Assembly (NCBI RefSeq): GCF_021228295.1
Contig: NZ_JAJQPD010000014.1
Span: 28,220-92,219 of the forward strand
Length of the DNA: 64,000 nucleotides
Source of the DNA: Agromyces humatus
GTDB taxonomy: Bacteria > Actinomycetota > Actinomycetes > Actinomycetales > Microbacteriaceae
Reading direction: 5' to 3'
The position numbers were made by a program, and so were the translations under genes. Below are positions 26,397 to 37,051 of the stretch, one piece after another; within the stretch, counting starts at the first letter, position 1; the number at the start of each line of letters is the position of its first letter. The notes beneath the pieces were generated by a model. It saw nothing but the letters and a program-made list of their open reading frames with translations, was not told where the DNA came from and did not search any database.

Positions 26397-28547
26397 CTAC
26401 TTCTTGGACTTCTCGGGCACCGGCAGGGTGCCCGCCGCCCGCTGCGCCGCGTAGTGGGCACGCGCCTCGTCCTGACGCTCGAGCTCGGCGCCCGACGCGA
26501 TCTTCGCCCGCAGATGCTCGGGCGTGTAGCCGAACGCGTCGACCAGGTCCTGCGCGTGCGGCCGGAGCCGCTCGAGCAGTCGGTCGATGTACGCGGTCAC
26601 GGCCTGCGCGCGCTGCGGCGAGAGCCGCCCGTTCATGAGGTACCACGCCAGGTGCTTCTCGACGAGCCCGAGGCCGAACAGGTCGCGAACCCACGTGAGC
26701 ACCTGCTTGGTGCCGGGATCGGTGGTCTTCGCGAGAGCGCGGGTGAACGCCTCCCACTGCAGCAGCTCGCCATGCGCGCGAGCCGCTTCGATGAGCTGGT
26801 TCTGGTGCCGGTTGAACGCCGCCGCGGCGTCGGCCTTGGGCAGCTTGCGCGCATCGCGGAGGTGGCCGGCGATCTCGGCGATCATGGCCTCGACGCGATC
26901 GGTCAGCAGTTCGCGCTGCGTCTCTTCGTCGCGCAGCTCGGTGACCGAGCGGGCCGTCGAGCCGAAGTCGGCGATGGTCTGCGCGAGGCGTCGCAGGCCG
27001 CTGCCGTGGTACGCGCGCTCGGCGGTCGACTGCACGACGTAACGTGCCATCGCCCCCGCGTCGGCGTTCGCGAACTGCTTCGAGAAGTCGGTGAGCAGGC
27101 GTTTGGCCACGAGCTGCAGCAGCACGTTGTTGTCGCCCTCGAAGGTCACGTAGATGTCGAGGTCCTGGCGCAGGCCGACGATGCGGTTCTCGGCGAGGAA
27201 GCCGGCGCCACCCGTGGCCTCGCGGGCCTCCTGCAGTGTCTCGAGCGCGTGCCACGTCGACAGCGGCTTCAGCGCCGCGGCGATCGTCTCGAGGTCTTGA
27301 CGGTCGTCGTCGGTGTCTTCCCTGCCCGAGAACACGGCGTCGAACTTCAGCAGGAACTCGTCGTGCGCGAAGACCTGCGCGTAGGTCGTCGCGAGCTTCG
27401 GCAGCAGGCGCCGCTGGTGCCGCTGGTAGTCGAGCAGCACCTCTTCGTCGGTGTCACTCGCGGCGTTGAACTGACGGCGCTGGTTGCCGTAGGTGATGGC
27501 GATCGTGAGCGCCATCGCCGCAGCGCTCGTGGCCGCGCCGTCGAGCGAGACACGGCCCTGCACGAGCGTGCCGAGCATCGTGAAGAAGCGACGGCCGGGG
27601 CTCGCGATCGGGCTCGAGTAGGTGCCGTCTTCGGCCACCGAGCCGTAGCGGTTGAGCAGGTTCTCGCGCGGCACGCGCACGTTCGTGAAGTGCAGCCGGC
27701 CGTTGTCGATGCCGTTGAGGCCGCCCTTGAGTCCGTCGTCCTCACCGCCGATGCCCTTCAGGAACCCGCCCTTGGTGTTGCGGATCGGCACGTAGAACGC
27801 GTGCACGCCGTGGTTGACGCCCTTGGTGATGAGCTGCGCGAACACGACCGCAGCGGTGCCGTGCAGCGCCGCGTTGCCGAGGTAGTCCTTCCACGCCCCG
27901 CGGAAGGGCGTGTTGATCACGAACTGCTGCTTGGCCTCGTCGTAGGTGGCCGTCGTGCCGATCGCCGCGACATCGGACCCGTGACCGGTCTCGGTCATCG
28001 CGAAGGCGCCTGGCACCTTCAGCGACATGATGTCGGGCAGGAACGTCTGATGGTGGTACTCGGTGCCGAGGTGCACCACGGCGGACCCGAAGAGCCCCCA
28101 CTGCACGCCCGCCTTGATCTGCAGGCTCGGGTCGGCGATGACGAGTTCTTCGAACGAGGCGATGTTGCCGCCGTGGTCGTCCTGGCCGCCAAGCTCCTTC
28201 GGGAACGCGCGGTGCACGGCCCCCTGCTCGACGAGCGCCTTCAGCTGCCCGAGAACCCGTTCACGGTGCTCGGCCATCGACTGTCCGTCGATGCGCTGCA
28301 TGTCGGGCTGCGCAGCGCGTTCACGCGCGACGAGGCGAAGGTCGGCCCAGGTACCCAGCAGCTGCCGGCCGAGCGACGCGACGTCGATCTTCGCATGCGA
28401 TGCGGCGTCGCCGTTCGCCGGCGTGGGCACGGGTGCGGATGTCGCGGGGCGGGCGGGCTTCGACCCGGCGGCGGAGGCGGGGCGGCGCGGGGGAGCTCCC
28501 GCTGACTTGGTGGTCTTCGAAGTGGTACGGGGTGCCGTGTCAACCAT
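26397..28547 (-). CDS. Acyl-CoA oxidase/dehydrogenase family protein
   Basis: A 716-residue flavoprotein of the ACOX architecture (ACAD N, middle and C domains plus an extra C-terminal acyl-CoA oxidase domain). The N-terminal 60 or so residues are Ala/Pro/Lys-rich and disordered. The flavin/substrate motif GAFAMTETGHGSDVAAI lies mid-protein, EATGGAGFLAENRI near residue 450. It catalyses the first desaturation of fatty-acid beta-oxidation, possibly with O2 as acceptor. The ATG at 28547 is preferred because GAAGGA lies 7 nt upstream; the frame runs to 28607. It appears monocistronic. Confidence 0.93.
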   Translation of the reverse strand: MVDTAPRTTSKTTKSAGAPPRRPASAAGSKPARPATSAPVPTPANGDAASHAKIDVASLGRQLLGTWADLRLVARERAAQPDMQRIDGQSMAEHRERVLGQLKALVEQGAVHRAFPKELGGQDDHGGNIASFEELVIADPSLQIKAGVQWGLFGSAVVHLGTEYHHQTFLPDIMSLKVPGAFAMTETGHGSDVAAIGTTATYDEAKQQFVINTPFRGAWKDYLGNAALHGTAAVVFAQLITKGVNHGVHAFYVPIRNTKGGFLKGIGGEDDGLKGGLNGIDNGRLHFTNVRVPRENLLNRYGSVAEDGTYSSPIASPGRRFFTMLGTLVQGRVSLDGAATSAAAMALTIAITYGNQRRQFNAASDTDEEVLLDYQRHQRRLLPKLATTYAQVFAHDEFLLKFDAVFSGREDTDDDRQDLETIAAALKPLSTWHALETLQEAREATGGAGFLAENRIVGLRQDLDIYVTFEGDNNVLLQLVAKRLLTDFSKQFANADAGAMARYVVQSTAERAYHGSGLRRLAQTIADFGSTARSVTELRDEETQRELLTDRVEAMIAEIAGHLRDARKLPKADAAAAFNRHQNQLIEAARAHGELLQWEAFTRALAKTTDPGTKQVLTWVRDLFGLGLVEKHLAWYLMNGRLSPQRAQAVTAYIDRLLERLRPHAQDLVDAFGYTPEHLRAKIASGAELERQDEARAHYAAQRAAGTLPVPEKSKK

Positions 28548-28719
28548 CGTGCGTCCTTCGTGTGGGTTCGTGGGCTTCATTCCCACGGTATGACCGCCCG
28601 CGAGCACGACGAAACCCTGCGTTCCGCCCCTACAAACCGCTCGGGCGGGGCCTCGACGACCGCTGTGGGCACTCTACAAACCCGAGTCACCCCGGCAATG
28701 GGACATCCACAAGGCGTCG

Positions 28720-29121
28720 TCAGTTGCGGAAGAAGGCGTTCGCGCGACCCGACCAGAGCAGGGCGAGCACGATCACCGAGACGGCGATGCCGAAGTACTC
28801 GCCGATCGCACCGGCCGGATACGCGATCGCGAGGAAGATGGACCCGGCGATCGACAGCACCTGGAAGACGGTGATGACGATGCGCGCGGTGGCGCTGCCT
28901 CGAAGCAGCATCGTCGCGATGATGACGACGATCGCCCCGACGAGGATCGAGATGATCGCCGAGGTGATGAGCGCGCTCGCCCCACCGAACTGCTCGACCG
29001 TCGCCGCGACGCTCGTCTGGAACAGCAGGATGGTGCCGCCGAAGATATCGAGCAGTCCCGAGATCCACGCGAGTACCGCGACGAGGGTGACCCCGCCCGG
29101 ACGATCGATCGATGCAGACAT
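28720..29121 (-). CDS. Four-helix membrane protein (DUF7144-like)
   Basis: A 133-residue protein with four helices spaced as in small actinobacterial membrane proteins: GVTLVAVLAWISGLLDIFGG, ITSAIISILVGAIVVIIATMLL, ITVFQVLSIAGSIFLAIAYP and IAVSVIVLALLWSG. The ATG at 29121 follows AAGGGGACGCAC. The upstream frame to 29169 adds an implausible MPSDTLQPMHTAKGTH. Function is unknown; the family suggestion comes from the topology and the GVTLVAVLAWISGLLDIFGG opening. Confidence 0.82.
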   Translation of the reverse strand: MSASIDRPGGVTLVAVLAWISGLLDIFGGTILLFQTSVAATVEQFGGASALITSAIISILVGAIVVIIATMLLRGSATARIVITVFQVLSIAGSIFLAIAYPAGAIGEYFGIAVSVIVLALLWSGRANAFFRN

Positions 29122-29297
29122 GTGCGTCCCCTTCGCCGTGTGCATTGGTTGCAATGTATCGCTGGGCACGAGGGTGGCGCGACCCTTTCACGCGGGCGGT
29201 TCGTCAGCGCTGGTCGAGGAGCGCCCCGCGAAGCCGGATGTGGCTCGAGGCCGCCGGTCGCGGATGACGTCGCCATCGCAACACGCCAAGCCCCGAA

Positions 29298-31319
29298 TCA
29301 GCCCGCGGAGACGACCTGGAGCAGCGCCTCGCCGTAGGCTTCGCGCTTCTTCGCACCGATGCCGGTGATGCCCTCGAGGTCGCCGAGGCGCTCGGGCCGC
29401 GCGACGGCGACGGCGCGCAGGGTCGCGTCGCCGAACACGATGTAGGCGGGCACGCCCTGTTCGCGGGCCTCGCCCGCCCGCCACGCGCGCAATTGCTCGA
29501 ACAGCTCGGCCTGGGCCGGCTCGAGGTCGGCTGCGGCCGGAGCGGCTCTCGGGCCGCGAGCACGCGCCACCCGCTCGGGTTCGGTGCGCAGCATCACCTG
29601 AGCGGAGCCCGCGAGCACCGCCGATGCAGCATCGGTGACGGTGAGGGTGCCGTACTCGCCGTGGGTGGCGAGCAGGCCCTGCGCGAGGAGCTGCCGTACG
29701 ACGCCCCGCCATTGCTGCTCACTGAGGTCTTGGCCGATGCCCCACGTGGCGAGTGAGTCGTGGCCGTATTGGCGCACGCGGGGCGTCTCCTTGCCGCGCA
29801 GGATATCGATGAGGTGGCCTGCCCCGTAGCGCTGACGTCGCTCGCGGTGCAGGCGCACGATGGTCGACATGAACTTCTGTGCCGGCACCGTGCCGTCCCA
29901 CGCGGCGGGCGGCTCGAGGCACGTGTCGCAGTTGCCGCACGGCGCGCTGGCCTCGCCGAAGTAGCCGAGCAGGTTCTGCCTGCGGCACTGCACGGTCTCG
30001 CAGAGCGCGAGCATCGCGTCGAGATGCTGCGTCAGCCGCCGCCGGTGCGCGAGATCGCCGGGGCTCTCGTCGATCATGCGGCGCTGCTGCACGACGTCTT
30101 GCAGTCCGTAGGCGAGCCACGCGGTCGCCGGGGCGCCGTCGCGGCCGGCGCGCCCCGTCTCTTGGTAGTAGCCCTCGACCGACTTGGGCAGGTCGACGTG
30201 CGCGACGAATCGCACGTCGGGCTTGTCGATGCCCATGCCGAACGCGATCGTCGCCACGACCACGACGCCGTCTTCGCGGAGGAAGCGCTCTTGCGTGCGC
30301 CGGCGCACACCCGCGTCGAGCCCCGCGTGATACGGCAGTGCGTTGACGCCGTTGTCGGAGAGGTACCCCGCGATCTTCTCGGTGCTCGCGCGTGAAAGTG
30401 CGTACACGATGCCCGAGACGGGGGTGCCCGCAGCGTCGACGCCCTCGCTGCGCACGAAGTCGAGGAGCTGCTTGCGCACCTCGAGCTTGGGCGCGATGCG
30501 GTACTGGATGTTGGGCCGGTCGAAGCTCGAGACGAACTGTTTCGCCCCCTCGAGCGAGAGCCGCGACGTGATCTCGCGATGCGTCGCCTCGGTGGCCGTG
30601 GCGGTGAGGGCGATGCGCGGCACGTCGGGCCACCGCTCGGCGAGCTCTGAGAGCGCGAGGTAGTCGGGCCTGAAGTCGTGGCCCCACTGCGCCACGCAGT
30701 GCGCCTCGTCGATGGCGAAGAGGGCCACCGTGCCGGCTTCGAGGAAGCGCTTGGCCGACTCGTTGCTCAGGCGCTCGGGTGCGATGTACAGCAGGTCGAG
30801 TTCGCCCGCGAGGTAGGCGCGTTCGACCGCGGCGCGCTCGGACGCCTGCTGACTCGAGTTCAGGTAGGCCGCGCGCACGCCGTTGCGCACGAGCGCGTCG
30901 ACCTGGTCGTGCATGAGCGCGATGAGCGGCGAGACCACGACGCCCGTGCCTTCGCGCAGCAGCGCTGGAATCTGGTAACAGAGGCTCTTGCCGCCGCCGG
31001 TGGGCATGAGCACGACCGCGTCGCCGCCGCCAGTCACCTGCTCGATGATCGCGGCCTGCTCGCCGCGGAAGTCCTCGTACCCGAAGACCGTGTGCAGGGC
31101 CTCGCGCGCGGTCGTGAAACGCGGCGAGGCCGCGGCCGCAGGTGCCGGTGCGGCCGACACGGCCGACACGGATGTCGCGTGGCCGGGCGCCCGCTCGGGC
31201 GCGGGCTGCCACGAGTCGACCGGCGGCGGCGGCGCCCATTCGTCGTCAGGCGGAGGCGCGAGCTCGTCAGGATTCCACGGAACCTCGTCGGTCGGGTCGG
31301 GTTCGGTGCTCCAGCTCAC
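29298..31319 (-). CDS. recQ: RecQ-family ATP-dependent DNA helicase
   Basis: A 673-residue helicase. A Pro/Ala-rich N-tail of about 65 residues is followed by the helicase core: [16 protein letters not shown] (motif 0), [39 protein letters not shown] and [11 protein letters not shown]. Zinc-binding Cys ([14 protein letters not shown]), a winged-helix RQC region and a C-terminal HRDC domain ([17 protein letters not shown]) complete the RecQ layout. It unwinds recombination and repair intermediates. The start is probably GTG at 31319; the N-tail makes this uncertain, and the frame extends to 31448. Confidence 0.95.
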   Translation of the reverse strand: MSWSTEPDPTDEVPWNPDELAPPPDDEWAPPPPVDSWQPAPERAPGHATSVSAVSAAPAPAAAASPRFTTAREALHTVFGYEDFRGEQAAIIEQVTGGGDAVVLMPTGGGKSLCYQIPALLREGTGVVVSPLIALMHDQVDALVRNGVRAAYLNSSQQASERAAVERAYLAGELDLLYIAPERLSNESAKRFLEAGTVALFAIDEAHCVAQWGHDFRPDYLALSELAERWPDVPRIALTATATEATHREITSRLSLEGAKQFVSSFDRPNIQYRIAPKLEVRKQLLDFVRSEGVDAAGTPVSGIVYALSRASTEKIAGYLSDNGVNALPYHAGLDAGVRRRTQERFLREDGVVVVATIAFGMGIDKPDVRFVAHVDLPKSVEGYYQETGRAGRDGAPATAWLAYGLQDVVQQRRMIDESPGDLAHRRRLTQHLDAMLALCETVQCRRQNLLGYFGEASAPCGNCDTCLEPPAAWDGTVPAQKFMSTIVRLHRERRQRYGAGHLIDILRGKETPRVRQYGHDSLATWGIGQDLSEQQWRGVVRQLLAQGLLATHGEYGTLTVTDAASAVLAGSAQVMLRTEPERVARARGPRAAPAAADLEPAQAELFEQLRAWRAGEAREQGVPAYIVFGDATLRAVAVARPERLGDLEGITGIGAKKREAYGEALLQVVSAG

Positions 31320-31419
31320 CCGTCGAGTGTAACGAGCGCCCCCGACGGGCGAGCGGTGCGCAGTCGGGCGACCTGCCGACACCCACGAGAGACCCGTTCT
31401 CGAGGAGAAGTGATCCGGG

Positions 31420-32322
31420 TCAGTACCCCAGGCGGGTCCGGAGCACATTCAGCGCATGCGAGGTCTCGACTGCGAGGCCCGGGGCGAGCGCCGACACCGT
31501 CTGGGCGAGCACGTCGGCGACGAGGATCGAGGTGAGCACCTCAGCGGTCAGCCCGGTCGGCGTATGCGGTGCCGTGAGTGTGACGGCGACGCGACCGGAA
31601 AGTCGATCGTGCAGTTCGTCGGTGACGAGCACGGTGTGCGCTCCCACTTCGCGTGCGCGACCGACGATCGCCTCGAGTTCGGCGTTGACTCGCCCCGGTG
31701 CGAAGAGCACCACGACGTCGCCGCTTCTGAGCGGAAGGAGCGCATCTGCGAGGCGGAACCCGTCGGCATCGAGATGACGCGCCGAGCGCCCCGCCCGCCC
31801 GAGGCGAAGACACAGGTGCGCGGCCGCGATCGCCGACGCGCCGACGCCGTAGGCGAACACCTGTCCGGCCCGTGCGATCAGCGAAGCTGCAGCGGTGACG
31901 TCCTCGACCGACAGTGCGCGACGCGCGAGCTCGATCTGGTCGCGGGCCTCGTCCCAGACGCTCACGGCGATACCGCCAGTGTCTTCGCCCGCATGGTCGA
32001 GCCGTTGACGAACCCGCTCCTCGGGCGAGACCGCTTCGGTGAACGGCGCAGCGACCTGGCGCTTGAGGTCGGCGAGACCGGCGTACTCGAGCTTCTGCAG
32101 CGTGCGGATCACGGTGGCATTGCTCGTACCTGTCTCAGCGCCGAGTTCTGCTGCGGTGGCGAAGAGCAGGCGCTCAGCAGGGCTGCCCGCGAGCAGCCCG
32201 CCGACCGCCTGTTCCGATCTCGAGAGCCCGTCCCAGGCCCCGCGAACGCGACTGCGCAGCTCGATCACGCCGGGATTGCGCGTATCAGTTGTTACAAACG
32301 GGGGGTCTGATGTATCATTCAT
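31420..32322 (-). CDS. MurR/RpiR-family regulator with SIS domain
   Basis: A 300-residue regulator. The N-terminal HTH_6 domain shows [39 protein letters not shown], and a C-terminal sugar-isomerase (SIS) domain has [24 protein letters not shown] and [15 protein letters not shown] domains in this family sense phosphosugars. It is divergent from the C45 hydrolase/Dpp operon by 88 bp and is the obvious candidate controller. The start is the ATG at 32322 in the AT-rich stretch TTCATTTCA. A sugar-sensing regulator beside a peptide-type importer hints at a glycopeptide, muropeptide or amino-sugar conjugate as inducer; this is inference. Confidence 0.92.
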   Translation of the reverse strand: MNDTSDPPFVTTDTRNPGVIELRSRVRGAWDGLSRSEQAVGGLLAGSPAERLLFATAAELGAETGTSNATVIRTLQKLEYAGLADLKRQVAAPFTEAVSPEERVRQRLDHAGEDTGGIAVSVWDEARDQIELARRALSVEDVTAAASLIARAGQVFAYGVGASAIAAAHLCLRLGRAGRSARHLDADGFRLADALLPLRSGDVVVLFAPGRVNAELEAIVGRAREVGAHTVLVTDELHDRLSGRVAVTLTAPHTPTGLTAEVLTSILVADVLAQTVSALAPGLAVETSHALNVLRTRLGY

Positions 32323-32410
32323 TTCACGAGCATCCTATCTCGTAACGATCATTCCAACGAAGACGCCGGTGATCCACATGCTAACCGGCATGGAGAGGAC
32401 GCCGCCGTCC

Positions 32411-33601
32411 ATGAGCACCACCATCCGAACCATCGAGGTCAGCGGGTCGCCGTTCGAACGCGGCACCCAGTATGGTGAGGCCGCCGAAGACCTGATCGCC
32501 TCAGCGATCGACTACTACGCCGACGCCTTCGGACAGCAGTCTGGCCTGACCTGGGCCGCGGTACGGACACAAGCAGCTTCTTGGCTGCCGGCCTGCCGCG
32601 ACGCTGCCCCCGATGTCGTCTCCGAGCTCGAGGGGGTCGCCGCCGGAAGTGGGCGCGACCTGCTCGATCTCATGGCACTCAACGTGCGAGGCGAGATCAT
32701 TTACGACCAGAGATCGGCCGGCGTGCGGAGTCCGCTGAGCGCCGATGAGGAACGCGACTCGAGCGACGGCTGCACGAGCTTCTCGCTCGCCGATGGCGCC
32801 TCCGGGGACGGACACACGTATGCCGGCCAGAACTGGGATTGGCGCGCCGGCACCCAGCACACCGTCGTCATCGTGCGGGTAGTGCAAGATCCGCTTCCGA
32901 CGCTCATCATGCAACTCGAGGCCGGGCAGATCGGCCGTCACGGCGTGAACTCCGCCGGTATCGCGCTCAACGCCAACGGACTCGGCGGCAGGTTCGATTC
33001 CGCCGTCGGCCTACCGCAGACGTTCATCCGCCGGATGACGCTGAACCAGAGCGAACTGCCCGACGCGATCAACACCCTCGTGCGGACCGACGCCCACATT
33101 GCGAGCAACGCGCTCCTCACCGATCGTTCGGGCTTCTCGATCGACCTCGAGATCACCCCGACGGGTATCGACTGGGTCTACCCCGATCGTGGTCTCCTCG
33201 TGCACGGCAATCATTACCAGGCATCGGTGCCGCCCCAGCTCGCGGGCCGCTATCGACCCGTCTCAGCAGACTCGCTCTTCCGTGTGCCCAGGGCACGCAC
33301 CGGCCTCGAACGAGTGCGGGCCGCCGCCGACCGCGACGCGGCACTGCGCTACATCCGCACTGCCATGAGCGACCACCTCGGCTACCCCGAATCCGTGTGC
33401 ACGCACCCCGACGAACGACGTCCGGCGGTGCGCCAATGGTCGACGCTGCTCTCCAGTTGCGTCGACCTCACGACCGGCGACTACTTCGTCACGAACGGAA
33501 CGCCGTGCGACCACCCATATGAGATCCTGCCCTGGAACGCCTTCGACGGTCCGGGCTCCCGTTACACCACCCCCACCCTGCCAATGGAGGCACACCGATG
33601 A
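32411..33601 (+). CDS. C45-type autoproteolytic acyltransferase/hydrolase (isopenicillin N acyltransferase-like)
   Basis: A 396-residue Ntn hydrolase. The N-terminal ISGSP-like strand reads IEVSGSPFERGTQYGEAA, and the processing site is SSDGC-TSFSLAD with Cys121 as the expected nucleophile after self-cleavage. AGQNWDW, GVNSAGIALNANGLGG and VHGNHY are further family motifs. Such enzymes cleave or form amide bonds on acylated amines (6-APA acyltransferase relatives). The ATG at 32411 is chosen; ATGs at 32380 and 32391 are nearby alternatives. No signal peptide is present, so it acts in the cytoplasm. Its stop overlaps the binding-protein gene (ATGA), tying it to import. Confidence 0.9.
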   Translation: MSTTIRTIEVSGSPFERGTQYGEAAEDLIASAIDYYADAFGQQSGLTWAAVRTQAASWLPACRDAAPDVVSELEGVAAGSGRDLLDLMALNVRGEIIYDQRSAGVRSPLSADEERDSSDGCTSFSLADGASGDGHTYAGQNWDWRAGTQHTVVIVRVVQDPLPTLIMQLEAGQIGRHGVNSAGIALNANGLGGRFDSAVGLPQTFIRRMTLNQSELPDAINTLVRTDAHIASNALLTDRSGFSIDLEITPTGIDWVYPDRGLLVHGNHYQASVPPQLAGRYRPVSADSLFRVPRARTGLERVRAAADRDAALRYIRTAMSDHLGYPESVCTHPDERRPAVRQWSTLLSSCVDLTTGDYFVTNGTPCDHPYEILPWNAFDGPGSRYTTPTLPMEAHR

Positions 33602-35244
33602 ATACCAGCCGCCGAACCCACCGTACCGCTTGGCTCGCGATCGCCGCGGGCGCGGCCATCACACTGAGCGGATGCACCGCCGACGGCTCCGGCCCGTCGA
33701 CGGCCCCGGTCGCTGACATCCCGTTCGGGGCGACGACGCCCGCGGCATCCGGGCCGGTTGAATCCATCGACTGGATGCTCCCGGCCGAGCCGGCGACGTT
33801 CGATTTCGACATCGACAGCGGAGCGGCCGAGAACACCGTCTTCGCGAACGTCTGCGAGCGGCTCATGGCCGTGCAGCCCGACCTGACGACCGTGCCGCAC
33901 ATCGCCGAGAGCGCCGAGTGGGTCGACGACACGCACGTCGTCTTCACGATCCGCACGGATGCGACCTTCCACGACGGCAGCCCGGTCACCGCCGACGCCG
34001 TGCTCTGGAGCATGCAGCGGCACGCCGCAGAGGGCGCCGACGAGTCGGACGAGTACGGCAACGTGACTGCGATGGAGAAGACCGGCGAGAACGAGATCAC
34101 GGTCACGCTCGCCCAACGCGACGCGATCTTCATCCAGGCGATGGCCGGCAACGGCGGAATGGTGCTGAACCCGCGCGTGGTCGAAGCGCAGGGCGAGAAC
34201 TACGGCGCCCCGGGCACACCCGACGCGTGCTCGGGCCCCTACACGCTCGGCGAGTGGAAGCCAGGCACGAGCCTCACGATCACGAAGACCGAGGACTACT
34301 GGGATGCCTCTCGCGAGGTGCTCGCCGATGAGGTGGTGTTCACCTGGGCCGACCAGTCGGCGGTCGTGAACGCCCTCACCGCCGGCGAAGCCGACGGCTC
34401 GTACCTCGACTCCCCCGCCTCGGCGATCCCGCTGCAGTCGGTCGAGGGGGTCTCGCTCGCACAGGGCCCGTCGACGAACGCGTGGGTGCTGCTCGCCACC
34501 GAGCGCGGAGCCCTCGCCGACGAGCGGATCCGCCAGGCCCTGTCGCTCGCGCTCGACCGGGCGGGCATCGCGAAGGCCGCGTTCGGCGACCTGGCGCAGC
34601 CGTCGAAGACCCCGGTCGGCTCGGGCGCCTGGGGCTACGAGCGCGATGCGTTCGAAGCCGCCTACGAGGAGCTCGAGGGTGCGCCCGCGAGCCCGAGCGC
34701 CGAAGACCTCGATGCGGCGAAGTCGCTCGTCGCCGAGGCCGGTGCGCCCGAGGCGCCGATCGTGATCGCCAGCGACGGCGGCTCGGTGCGAAATGTCGTC
34801 TCCAACGCGCTCGTCGCTGCGGCCAAGAGCATCGGCCTCGAGGCCGAGATCACCACGATCCCGTCTGCGCAGTACGGCGACTTCTACTCCGATGCCGACC
34901 TGCGCGGCGAGGCCGACCTGTTCTCCGACGAGTACTACATCTCGAAGAACGACCCGGTCGGGTTCTACAAGAACGGGGCGTCGACGGCAACGGTCAACTT
35001 CGTCGGATTCGGCGACCCCGAGTACGACCAGCTCGTACAGCAGGCATTCGCGGCGACGGATGACTCGGAGCGGGCCGAGCTCGCGATCGACCTCCAGCGT
35101 CGCTGGGTCGAAGCAACTCCGTGGATCTCGGTTTCGCAGAGCCCGTCGACCGTCGCGTACTCGTCACAGCTCACCGGCCTGCCGTCATCTGCCGCGTACC
35201 TCTACTACCCGTGGGCCGCCGACCTCGGCGCCGCGCAGGGCTGA
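33598..35244 (+). CDS. Dpp/Opp-type ABC transporter substrate-binding lipoprotein
   Basis: A 548-residue family 5 extracellular solute-binding protein. The lipoprotein signal ends in ITLSGC (Cys about 26), followed by a short Ser/Gly/Pro linker. The SBP_bac_5 core begins SIDWMLPAEPATFDFD and includes PHIAESAEWVDDTHVVFTIR, DGSPVTADAVLWSMQRH and, near the end, RRWVEATPWISVSQ. It captures peptides, glycoconjugates or acyl-amines outside the cell and delivers them to the permeases encoded next. The ATG at 33598 overlaps the stop of the C45 hydrolase gene. Confidence 0.95.
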   Translation: MNTSRRTHRTAWLAIAAGAAITLSGCTADGSGPSTAPVADIPFGATTPAASGPVESIDWMLPAEPATFDFDIDSGAAENTVFANVCERLMAVQPDLTTVPHIAESAEWVDDTHVVFTIRTDATFHDGSPVTADAVLWSMQRHAAEGADESDEYGNVTAMEKTGENEITVTLAQRDAIFIQAMAGNGGMVLNPRVVEAQGENYGAPGTPDACSGPYTLGEWKPGTSLTITKTEDYWDASREVLADEVVFTWADQSAVVNALTAGEADGSYLDSPASAIPLQSVEGVSLAQGPSTNAWVLLATERGALADERIRQALSLALDRAGIAKAAFGDLAQPSKTPVGSGAWGYERDAFEAAYEELEGAPASPSAEDLDAAKSLVAEAGAPEAPIVIASDGGSVRNVVSNALVAAAKSIGLEAEITTIPSAQYGDFYSDADLRGEADLFSDEYYISKNDPVGFYKNGASTATVNFVGFGDPEYDQLVQQAFAATDDSERAELAIDLQRRWVEATPWISVSQSPSTVAYSSQLTGLPSSAAYLYYPWAADLGAAQG

Positions 35245-35246
35245 GC

Positions 35247-36197
35247 ATGCTGACGGCGCTCAGGCGGCTCGCGGGCATGGCCGTGACGTTGGTGGTGGCA
35301 TCCTTCATCATCTTCGCGGCCATGTACGCGGCCCCCGGCGACCCGGTGACGTTCCTCATCGGCAACCCGGAGAACCTCACGCCCGAGCGCATCGCCGCCG
35401 TCCGGGCGGAGTACCACCTCGACGAGCCGCTGCTCGTGCAGTACTGGATCTGGTTGAGCGACGCCCTCACCGGCAACCTCGGCACGTCGTTCCAGTACCA
35501 CCAGCCGGTGGCGTCGATCATGTCGAGCCGGCTGCCGGCCACGCTCGCCCTCGTCGCATATGCGACCGTGCTGTTCACCGTCGCGGGCATCGGCCTCGGT
35601 GTCTGGGCGGCCGTGCGGCGGGGGCGGGCGACTGACTCGGCGATCGTCGGATCGACGACGCTCGCCGCGTCGGTGCCGTCCTTCGTCGTCGGGATCGTCC
35701 TCGTGTCGTTCTTCTCGGTGCAGCTCGGATGGTTCCCGGTGACCGGGGCCGGCGAGGGGTTCGCCGACCGGGTCTACCACCTCACGCTTCCCGCGATCGC
35801 CCTCTCGATCGGCGCCCTCGCGATCGTCAGCCGCGTCACCAGGCAGACGATGGTCGAGCAGTTCGACTCCGAGCACGTCGAAGCGGCGCGGAGCACCGGC
35901 ATGACGGGACCGCTCGTGGTGTTCCGTCACGTGCTGCGGAATGCGTGGGGTCCGATCGTCACGATGATCGCGCTCGTGATCGCGAGCATGCTCGCGGGCA
36001 CGGTCGTCGTCGAAAGCGTCTTCGGCATCAGCGGCATCGGTTCCCTGTTGGTCGACGCGATCAACACGCATGACTTCCCCATCGTTCAGGCGGTGCTGCT
36101 CTACATGGTCGTCGCATACATGGTCGTGACCACGATCGTCGATCTCCTCCTGCCACTGCTCGACCCGCGGATCGGAAGCCGGGTGAAGACCTCATGA
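35247..36197 (+). CDS. Dpp/Opp-type ABC permease, DppB-like
   Basis: A 316-residue permease with six helices. An N-terminal TM leads to the extracytoplasmic AAPGDPVTFLIGNPENLTPERIAAVRAEYHLDEPLLVQYW, typical of DppB, and the EAA loop is EHVEAARSTGMTGPLVVFRHVLRNAWGPI. The ATG at 35247 starts 2 bp after the binding-protein stop. It forms the channel with the DppC-like protein, whose ATG overlaps this stop. Confidence 0.95.
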   Translation: MLTALRRLAGMAVTLVVASFIIFAAMYAAPGDPVTFLIGNPENLTPERIAAVRAEYHLDEPLLVQYWIWLSDALTGNLGTSFQYHQPVASIMSSRLPATLALVAYATVLFTVAGIGLGVWAAVRRGRATDSAIVGSTTLAASVPSFVVGIVLVSFFSVQLGWFPVTGAGEGFADRVYHLTLPAIALSIGALAIVSRVTRQTMVEQFDSEHVEAARSTGMTGPLVVFRHVLRNAWGPIVTMIALVIASMLAGTVVVESVFGISGIGSLLVDAINTHDFPIVQAVLLYMVVAYMVVTTIVDLLLPLLDPRIGSRVKTS

Positions 36198-37051
36198 CCA
36201 CGAACACCGCTGACGTGCTGATCGCACGCAAGGGAATCAGCGGCCGTCGCCGCGACCCGCTGTTCTGGACATCGGTCGGCTTCTTGGGAGTGGTCGTGCT
36301 CGTCGCGATCTTCGCACCGTTCCTCGCGCCGTACGACCCGGAGGCCATCGACTTCGCCGCGATCTGGAGCCAGCCGAGTGCTGCACACCCGCTCGGCACC
36401 GACCAACTCGGCCGCGATCTGCTCTCGCGACTCATTCTCGGCACCCGGGAGAGTCTCATCGGGCCGTTCCTGCTGCTCGTCGGCGCCACGATCCTCGGAG
36501 TCACGATCGGGATCGTCGCCGCTTGGAACGGCAGGTGGATCGACGTGCTCCTCGCCCGGATCACCGACGTCATGTTCGCATTCCCCGGCCTCCTCTTCGT
36601 GGTGCTTGTGATCGCAGTCTTCGGCGAGGGCGCGGCCACGGCCGTCGTCGCGCTCGCGCTGGCGTATGCGCCGGTGATCGCGAAGTTCACGCGCAGCATC
36701 GCGCTGTCCGAGCTTGCCCGTCCGTACGTCGATGCGTATCGCGTGCAGGGCGTCGGCGGTGCCACCATCGCGACGCGCTACGTCGTGCCCAACATGACGC
36801 CGGCGCTCCTCGGCTACCTCGTCGTGTTGTTCGGCGAGGGGCTCATGGGACTCGCGACGCTCAGCTACCTCGGGTTCGGCGCGCAGCCGCCGAGCTCGGA
36901 ATGGGGACTCATGGTGCAGGAGGGCCAAGACGGCATCGTGCTCGGACATTTCGGGCCGACCCTCGTGCCCGGGATCGCGATCGCGGCCGTCGTCGTCGCC
37001 GTGAACATCGTCGGGGTTCGCCTGGCCGAACGGATGGGGGCGCGCGCATGA
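36194..37051 (+). CDS. Dpp/Opp-type ABC permease, DppC-like
   Basis: A 285-residue permease. A cytoplasmic tail and first helix (WTSVGFLGVVVLVAIFAPFLAPYDP) precede HPLGTDQLGRDLLSRLILGTRESL, the hallmark of DppC/OppC. The EAA loop is RPYVDAYRVQGVGGATIATRYVVPN. A further conserved segment, LGFGAQPPSSEWGLMVQEG, precedes the last helix. The start ATG at 36194 overlaps the DppB stop (ATGA). It is the second channel subunit of the importer. Confidence 0.95.
   Translation: MTTNTADVLIARKGISGRRRDPLFWTSVGFLGVVVLVAIFAPFLAPYDPEAIDFAAIWSQPSAAHPLGTDQLGRDLLSRLILGTRESLIGPFLLLVGATILGVTIGIVAAWNGRWIDVLLARITDVMFAFPGLLFVVLVIAVFGEGAATAVVALALAYAPVIAKFTRSIALSELARPYVDAYRVQGVGGATIATRYVVPNMTPALLGYLVVLFGEGLMGLATLSYLGFGAQPPSSEWGLMVQEGQDGIVLGHFGPTLVPGIAIAAVVVAVNIVGVRLAERMGARA

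Noticed and set aside
26394..28505. 703-residue plus-strand frame across the acyl-CoA oxidase gene
   Set aside because: Antisense to a well-supported enzyme; the composition is Arg/Val/Glu-rich without domains. Such long shadows are expected at about 70% G+C.
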